From Kribbella italica (GTDB lineage: Bacteria > Actinomycetota > Actinomycetes > Propionibacteriales > Kribbellaceae), in the NCBI RefSeq assembly GCF_014205135.1, contig NZ_JACHMY010000001.1:2914001-2978000 (forward strand): 64,000 nucleotides of DNA. Direction: 5' to 3'. The notes below the pieces were generated by a model. The model was not told where the DNA came from. It was given only the letters and a program-made list of their open reading frames with translations, and did no database searches. Every line of letters begins with the position of its first letter. The stretch's first letter is position 1. Below are positions 59,613-64,000 of the stretch, piece by piece. The position numbers and the translations under genes were made by a program.

Positions 59613-60791
59613 ATGACTGCGGACTGCTCCAACGATGCCGGCGCCGGCCTCCGGATCCCGGGTGAGCCACCACGGTGGGTCGGCAACGTGATCGGGCTGG
59701 GCTCCGTCGCCGTGCTGACCGCCGCCACCGTCCTCGGGCGACAGTCCGGGGACGGCGCCGGCCGGTTCCTGGTCTTCGACGTCGTGGTCGGGATCGTTGC
59801 CGTCGGCCTCATTCTGCCGCTCGGCCGGCGACCGGTGCAGTCGGCGCTGGTCCTGGCCGCGCTCGCTGCCCTCTCCCCCGCCGCGACGCCGCCGTCCACG
59901 GTCGGGACGCTGACGGTGGCGCAGTTCCGGCCGTTGAAGGTCGCCACGCTGGTCGCGCTCGCCGGGACGGTCGGCCACCTGGTCCAGTGGAGCTGGCGGC
60001 CGATCGACGGGCTGAACCTGTTCTGGTACGTCATCCTGGACGCCGCCGTCCATGCCGCTCTGCTGGCGTGGGGCCAGTGGGCGCAGGCCCGGCGCGCGTT
60101 GGTCGCCTCCCTGCGAGAACGCGCTCTCCGGGCCGAGAGCGAGCAAGGCCGACGGGTCGCTGAGGCGCGCACGCTGGAGCGGACGAAGATGGCGCGCGAG
60201 ATGCACGACGTCCTGGCGCATCGGCTGTCGTTGCTGGCGACGTACGCGGGGGCGCTGGAGTACCGGCCGGACTCGTCGCCGGAGAAGCTCGCGCAGGCGG
60301 CGGGGGTGATCCGGACCGGGGTGCACCAGGCGCTGGAGGAGCTGCGCGAGGTGATCAGCGTGCTGCGCGACGGGGAGATGGACGAGCTGCCGGGTGGGCG
60401 GCCGCAGCCGACGTTCGGGGATCTGGACGCGTTGGTGCAGGAGTCGAGGGACGCGGGGAGCGCGATCTCGTACGACGCTGAGGTGAGCGCGCCGGAGACG
60501 TTGCCGCCGGCCACCGGGCGGACGGCGTACCGGGTGGTGCAGGAAGGGCTGACCAACGCGCGCAAGCACGCGGCCGGGCGGCCGGTGAGGGTCGTCGTGC
60601 GCGGACGGCCGGGTGACGGGCTGGTGATCGAGCTGACGAATCCCGGCGGGGACGGCGTACCGGCTGCTCCTGGGAGTGGGACCGGACTGGTCGGGCTGAC
60701 CGAGCGGGTGAACCTGGCCGGCGGCACGCTGGACCACGGAAGGGCGGCGGGCCGGTTCCGGCTGCATGCTGCGTTGCCGTGGCCGGAGTGA
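59613..60791 (+). CDS. sensor histidine kinase (HisKA_3 type)
   Basis: A 392-aa kinase. Hydrophobic helices in the first 160 residues (IGLGSVAVLTAATVLG, LILPLGRRPVQSALVLAALA), then the phosphorylated His in AREMHDVLAHRLSLLATYAG and ATPase motifs TAYRVVQEGLTNARKHA, VIELTNPGGDGVP and GTGLVGLTERVNLAGGTLDH. TAGGCT is seven bases before the ATG, so leaderless. The response regulator follows 14 bases later in the same operon, so the two probably form a pair. Confidence 0.92.
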   Translation: MTADCSNDAGAGLRIPGEPPRWVGNVIGLGSVAVLTAATVLGRQSGDGAGRFLVFDVVVGIVAVGLILPLGRRPVQSALVLAALAALSPAATPPSTVGTLTVAQFRPLKVATLVALAGTVGHLVQWSWRPIDGLNLFWYVILDAAVHAALLAWGQWAQARRALVASLRERALRAESEQGRRVAEARTLERTKMAREMHDVLAHRLSLLATYAGALEYRPDSSPEKLAQAAGVIRTGVHQALEELREVISVLRDGEMDELPGGRPQPTFGDLDALVQESRDAGSAISYDAEVSAPETLPPATGRTAYRVVQEGLTNARKHAAGRPVRVVVRGRPGDGLVIELTNPGGDGVPAAPGSGTGLVGLTERVNLAGGTLDHGRAAGRFRLHAALPWPE

Positions 60792-60805
60792 CTACGGTGA
60801 CGCCT

Positions 60806-61465
60806 ATGGGTGAGCGTGCGGCGATTCGGGTGCTGGTGGTGGACGACGACGCGCTCGTCCGGGCCAGCCTGGAGATGATGCTCGACGGGGCGAACGGGAT
60901 CGCCGTGGTCGCGCAGGCGGCCGACGGCGACGAGGTGCCGGGTGCGATCGACGCGCACTTCCCCGATCTGGTGCTGATGGATTTACGGATGCCGCGGGTC
61001 GACGGGATCGTCGCGACCCGGCGGGTGCGGGCGCGGAAGAACCCGCCGGAGGTGATCGTGCTGACCACGTTCGACACCGACGAGAACGTGCTGCACGCGC
61101 TGCGGGCGGGGGCGAGTGGGTTCTTGCTGAAGGACACGCCGCCGGCGCAGATCGTCGACGCCGTACGGCGGGTTGCCGCTGGGGATCCGATCCTGTCGCC
61201 GGCGATCACGCGGCGGTTGATGGACCGGGCGGCGACGCAGGCCGATGCGCACACGGAGGCGCAGGGGGCGCTGGCGCGGTTGAGTCCGCGGGAGTACGAC
61301 GTGATGCTGGCGGTCGCGCAGGGCAAGGCGAACGCGGAGATCGCGGCGGAGTTGTTCATGAGTCTGGCGACGGTGAAGGCGCACATCTCGCACATCCTCA
61401 CGAAGCTGGAGCTGGGCAACCGGACCCAGATCGCGCTGCTCGCGCACGACGCCGGGCTCGCCTGA
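60806..61465 (+). CDS. NarL/FixJ-type response regulator
   Basis: A 219-aa regulator. Receiver: VLVVDDDALVRASLEMML, phosphoacceptor Asp in LVLMDLRMPRVDGIVATRRV, Thr in VIVLTTFD and Lys in GFLLKDTPPAQI. The HTH is LSPREYDVMLAVAQGKANAE, then MSLATVKAHISHILTKLELG. TACGGT lies seven bases before the ATG at 60806, so it may be transcribed separately from the kinase as well. Probable partner of the kinase upstream; targets likely include the ABC exporter. Confidence 0.9.
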   Translation: MGERAAIRVLVVDDDALVRASLEMMLDGANGIAVVAQAADGDEVPGAIDAHFPDLVLMDLRMPRVDGIVATRRVRARKNPPEVIVLTTFDTDENVLHALRAGASGFLLKDTPPAQIVDAVRRVAAGDPILSPAITRRLMDRAATQADAHTEAQGALARLSPREYDVMLAVAQGKANAEIAAELFMSLATVKAHISHILTKLELGNRTQIALLAHDAGLA

Positions 61466-61502
61466 CGGCATCGCCCGGCGAGGGGATGGGGGCCGGAGCC
61501 CC

Positions 61503-61592
61503 GGCGCGAGGCGCGGCGCGAGGCGCGGCGCGAGGCGCGGCGCAAGGGAGGGAGCCGGCGCGAGGGAGGGAGCCGGCGCGAGGGAGGGAGCC
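61503..61592. repeat. 12-base and 18-base tandem repeats between regulators
   Basis: Three copies of GGCGCGAGGCGC (61503-61538) are followed by three copies of the 18-base GGCGCGAGGGAGGGAGCC (first copy with one change) at 61539-61592. They lie in the 187 bases between the two response regulator genes and create no convincing coding frame. Confidence 0.85.
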
Positions 61593-61652
61593 GGCGCGAG
61601 GCTGTGCATCGTGGGGAGCTGCGCTGACCGCCGGATGCTTTAGCGTGGGCGC

Positions 61653-62318
61653 ATGATTCGGGTGTTGCTGGCGGACGATCAGGCGTTGGTGCGGGCGGGG
61701 TTCCGGTCGTTGCTGAACGCCGAGGACGACATCACCGTGATCGGTGAGGTGTCGGACGGGGCCGAGGCGGTCGTGGTGGCGCGGGCGGAGAAGCCTGACG
61801 TCGTGCTGATGGACATCCGGATGCCGGGGACCGACGGGCTGGAGGCGACGCGGCAGATCGGGACCGATGAAGCGCTCTCCGGTGTTCACGTGGTGATCCT
61901 GACGACGTTCGACCTGGACGAGTACGTGTTCGAGGCGTTGCGGGTCGGGGCCAGCGGGTTCCTGGTGAAGGACACCGAGCCGGTGGAGCTGCTGCAGGCC
62001 GTTCGGGTGGTCGCACGGGGCGACGCTTTGTTGTCGCCGGGGGTGACGCGGCGGCTGGTGGCCGAGTTCGCGACGCGGAGCCGGCAGCCGCACGCGAGCA
62101 AGGAGCTCGACGTCCTGACCGAGCGGGAGAAGGAGATCGTCGCGCTGGTCGGCGAGGGGCTGTCGAACGACGAGATCGCGGCCCGGCTGGTGCTGAGCCC
62201 GGCGACGGCGAAGACGCATGTCAGCCGGGCGATGGTGAAGCTGGGTGTGCGGGATCGCGCGCAGTTGGTGGTACTGGCTTACCAGACCGGGCTGGTACGA
62301 CCGGGCTGGTTGGGCTAG
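61653..62318 (+). CDS. second NarL/FixJ-type response regulator
   Basis: A 221-aa regulator. MIRVLLADDQALVRAGFRSL, phosphoacceptor in VVLMDIRMPGTDGLEATRQI, VVILTTFDLDEYVFEALRVG and GFLVKDTEPVELL, then HTH TEREKEIVALVGEGLSNDEI and LSPATAKTHVSRAMVKLGV. TAGCGT is six bases before the ATG, so the transcript is leaderless. It has no adjacent kinase of its own; the orphan kinase at 55258 is a candidate partner. It is close to the ABC exporter genes. Confidence 0.92.
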   Translation: MIRVLLADDQALVRAGFRSLLNAEDDITVIGEVSDGAEAVVVARAEKPDVVLMDIRMPGTDGLEATRQIGTDEALSGVHVVILTTFDLDEYVFEALRVGASGFLVKDTEPVELLQAVRVVARGDALLSPGVTRRLVAEFATRSRQPHASKELDVLTEREKEIVALVGEGLSNDEIAARLVLSPATAKTHVSRAMVKLGVRDRAQLVVLAYQTGLVRPGWLG

Positions 62319-62396
62319 CACTACTCCCCCGGCGGTACTGCGGGTCACTCCTTGTGGGCGACGCGGAGACCGGCGGTCTGGCGGGACGCTCGGGGT

Positions 62397-63314
62397 ATGA
62401 CGACAACAGCTGCCCCGATGGTCCAGGTGCAGGGGCTCACCAAACGCTACGGGGACACCGTCGCGGTCGACGGGGTGGATCTCCAGGTCCGGCCGGGTGA
62501 GGTCTACGGGTTCCTCGGGCCGAACGGCGCCGGGAAGACGACGACCCTGCGGATCCTGACGGGACTGATCGCTCCGACCAGCGGGAGCGTCGAGGTGCTC
62601 GGCGGTTCGCCCGGGCAGGCGAAAGTGCTGGCCCGGACCGGGTCGATGATCGAGTCGCCCGCGTTCTACCCGTACCTGTCGGGGCTGGACAACCTGCGGC
62701 TGCTCGCCGAGTACGCCGAGGTGGCGCGCGCCCGTGTCCGCGAGGTGCTCGAGCTGGTGGATCTGGCCGAGCGGGCCAAGGACCGCTTCTCGACGTACTC
62801 GCTGGGGATGAAGCAGCGGCTCGGCGTCGCGGCGGCGTTGCTCAAGGACCCCGAGCTGGTGATCCTCGACGAGCCGACGAACGGGCTGGATCCGGCCGGC
62901 ATGCGGGACATGCGGCGGCTGATCCGGGAGCTCGGGTCGGACGGGCGGACCGTGGTGCTGTCGAGCCATCTGCTCGGCGAGGTCCAGCAGGTCTGCGACC
63001 GGGTCGGAATCATCAACGCCGGCCGGATGGTGGCCGAGCACGACGTCGAGGAACTACGCGGGCAGCAGGAGCTGGTGATCCGCGCGAAACCGCTGGAGAG
63101 CGCTCACTCGGTGCTCCGGGAGGTTCTCGGGGCCGACGCCGTCCACCTGTACGACGACACGCTGCGCGCCAAGGTCTCGCCGGACCGCGCGGCCGAGCTC
63201 AATCGCCTGCTGGTGCGGGCGGACATCGCGGTGTCGGAACTGCGCAGTACGGAACGAGCGCTCGAGGACGTCTTCTTCGAGCTGACCACGGAGGAGAAGA
63301 CTCATGCTGGGTAG
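62397..63314 (+). CDS. ABC exporter ATP-binding protein
   Basis: A 305-aa ATPase of the drug/antibiotic exporter type. Walker A GFLGPNGAGKTTTLRIL, signature YSLGMKQRLGVAAALL, Walker B LVILDEPTNGLDPAGM, and switch VVLSSHLLGEVQQVC. The C-terminal DUF4162-like tail ends ALEDVFFELTTEE. It overlaps the permease start by 11 bases. With two-component genes in front, it resembles stress- or antibiotic-inducible exporter loci; the cargo is unknown. Confidence 0.93.
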   Translation: MTTTAAPMVQVQGLTKRYGDTVAVDGVDLQVRPGEVYGFLGPNGAGKTTTLRILTGLIAPTSGSVEVLGGSPGQAKVLARTGSMIESPAFYPYLSGLDNLRLLAEYAEVARARVREVLELVDLAERAKDRFSTYSLGMKQRLGVAAALLKDPELVILDEPTNGLDPAGMRDMRRLIRELGSDGRTVVLSSHLLGEVQQVCDRVGIINAGRMVAEHDVEELRGQQELVIRAKPLESAHSVLREVLGADAVHLYDDTLRAKVSPDRAAELNRLLVRADIAVSELRSTERALEDVFFELTTEEKTHAG

Positions 63315-64000
63315 CTATCGCGCGGAGCTGATCAAGCTGCGGAAGCGGTCGGCTGTCTGGGTGCTGTTCGGGGCCGGCCTCGTGCTGAGCCTGATCTTCG
63401 GGTACGTGCTGCCGTACGTCGGTTACCTGACCGGCGACGACAACCCGCAGACCAACGGGATCCCGCGGGCCGAGGTGCTGCGCGGGCTGCTGCCGGAACG
63501 CGTGCTGGACAACACGATCGGCGGGTTCCCGGTCTTCGCGGGAGCGCTCGCTCTCGTGCTCGGGGCGATCGTGGTCGGCGGCGAGTACACGTGGGGCACG
63601 CTGAAGACCGTGCTGACCCAGCGGCCGGGGCGGATCTCGGTGCTGGGCGGGCAGTTGCTCGGATTGTTCACGATGCTCGCGGTGTGGGTGCTCGGGATCT
63701 TCGTCGCGTGCGCGCTGTGCAGTGTGGGGATCGCGGCGGCCGAGGGTGGGTCGATGGCGTGGCCGGGTGTGCTGGAGACCGTCGAGGCGCTGGCCGGCGG
63801 GTGGTTGGTGCTGGCGATGTGGTGCCTCGCGGGCGCCGTCCTGGCTGTTGCCTTCCGCAACGTTGCGTTGCCGATCGGGCTCGGGGTGGTGTGGATCCTC
63901 GGGATCGAGACGTTGCTGGCCGGTGTCGCGAGCAGTCTGTTGCCGGACCTGGAGGTGCTGACGGATGCGTTGCCCGGGGCGAGTGCCGGGGCACTGGTGT
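63304..64000 (+). CDS. ABC exporter permease (partial at window end)
   Basis: Open frame from ATG 63304 to the last base, at least 232 residues: MLGSYRAELIKLRKRSAVWV, a hydrophobic helix (LFGAGLVLSLIFGYVLPYV), GGEYTWGTLKTVLTQRPGR and further helices (GLFTMLAVWVLGIFVACALC). It fits ABC2-type permeases partnered with the ATPase upstream. The 3' end is outside the window. Confidence 0.85.
   Translation, partial: MLGSYRAELIKLRKRSAVWVLFGAGLVLSLIFGYVLPYVGYLTGDDNPQTNGIPRAEVLRGLLPERVLDNTIGGFPVFAGALALVLGAIVVGGEYTWGTLKTVLTQRPGRISVLGGQLLGLFTMLAVWVLGIFVACALCSVGIAAAEGGSMAWPGVLETVEALAGGWLVLAMWCLAGAVLAVAFRNVALPIGLGVVWILGIETLLAGVASSLLPDLEVLTDALPGASAGALV

Noticed and set aside
1..64000. tRNA or rRNA genes
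   Set aside because: No cloverleaf or rRNA-like stretches were noticed, but a covariance search was not possible.

Overview
The window is about 64 kb of high-GC DNA with dense genes, many GTG starts and frequent 4-base stop/start overlaps. Gene families such as DUF5753 regulators, DUF1996, YCII and ThuA/sugar-dehydrogenase fusions, and start codons lying 6-8 bases after a TANNNT element, all point to an actinomycete. The sugar-degradation content and codon style fit Kribbella or a close relative. The genus is an inference; no rRNA or marker gene is present.

Layout. 0-6.1 kb: small enzymes and regulators (SGNH hydrolase, methyltransferase, a YCII / ArsR-SRPBCC / RibD-like cassette with a palindromic operator, a TrmB/LuxR-like regulator, GNAT, MarR). 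6.1-16.2 kb: an accessory-looking island with a headless TPR gene, an AT-richer membrane gene, a DUF5753 / DUF6879 / 74-aa module, a tightly coupled operon of four tiny genes (two of them resolvase-like but lacking catalytic residues), a kinase-like gene with an HTH-TPR regulator, and a divergent TPR regulator broken by one TAA codon followed by a LOG-family gene. 16.2-16.7 kb: an array of 65 octanucleotide units touching the stop codon of a LacI gene. 16.7-37.2 kb: carbohydrate region. It contains LacI, a secreted glycosidase, DUF1996, sugar isomerases, a 1797-aa ThuA/sugar-dehydrogenase protein, xylose isomerase, a Gfo/Idh/MocA oxidoreductase, a ribose/xylose-type ABC transporter, a ROK regulator and a GH71/99-like enzyme. 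37.2-49.6 kb: an unknown Cys/His-rich protein, MarR with epoxide hydrolase, dienelactone hydrolase, YCII, a secreted subtilase, MFS with divergent HxlR, a GroEL relic, amidase, a P-loop kinase and a RibD-like reductase. 49.8-53.2 kb: an MtaD-like deaminase, AlkB with a LexA-type box, then a repeat-rich G-biased stretch. 53.3-64 kb: MFS with a PPOX-like protein, a histidine kinase, lactate oxidase facing its FadR-type regulator across twin operators, a methyltransferase with DUF6069, and a kinase / two response regulators / ABC exporter locus cut by the window end.

How genes work together. LacI (16735-17757) most likely controls the divergent glycosidase and DUF1996 genes, because each has a TTGACA promoter followed by the same GAGAGCGCTCTC palindrome. 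The ROK protein heads a gene string running through transporter, oxidoreductase and xylose isomerase, with an imperfect palindrome and a CRP-like box upstream. The FadR-type protein probably controls lactate oxidase. Decay is visible in several places: the TPR regulator nonsense codon, the C-terminal frameshift in a sugar isomerase, the GroEL relic and the headless TPR gene. All functional calls come from reading motifs by eye, without database searches.
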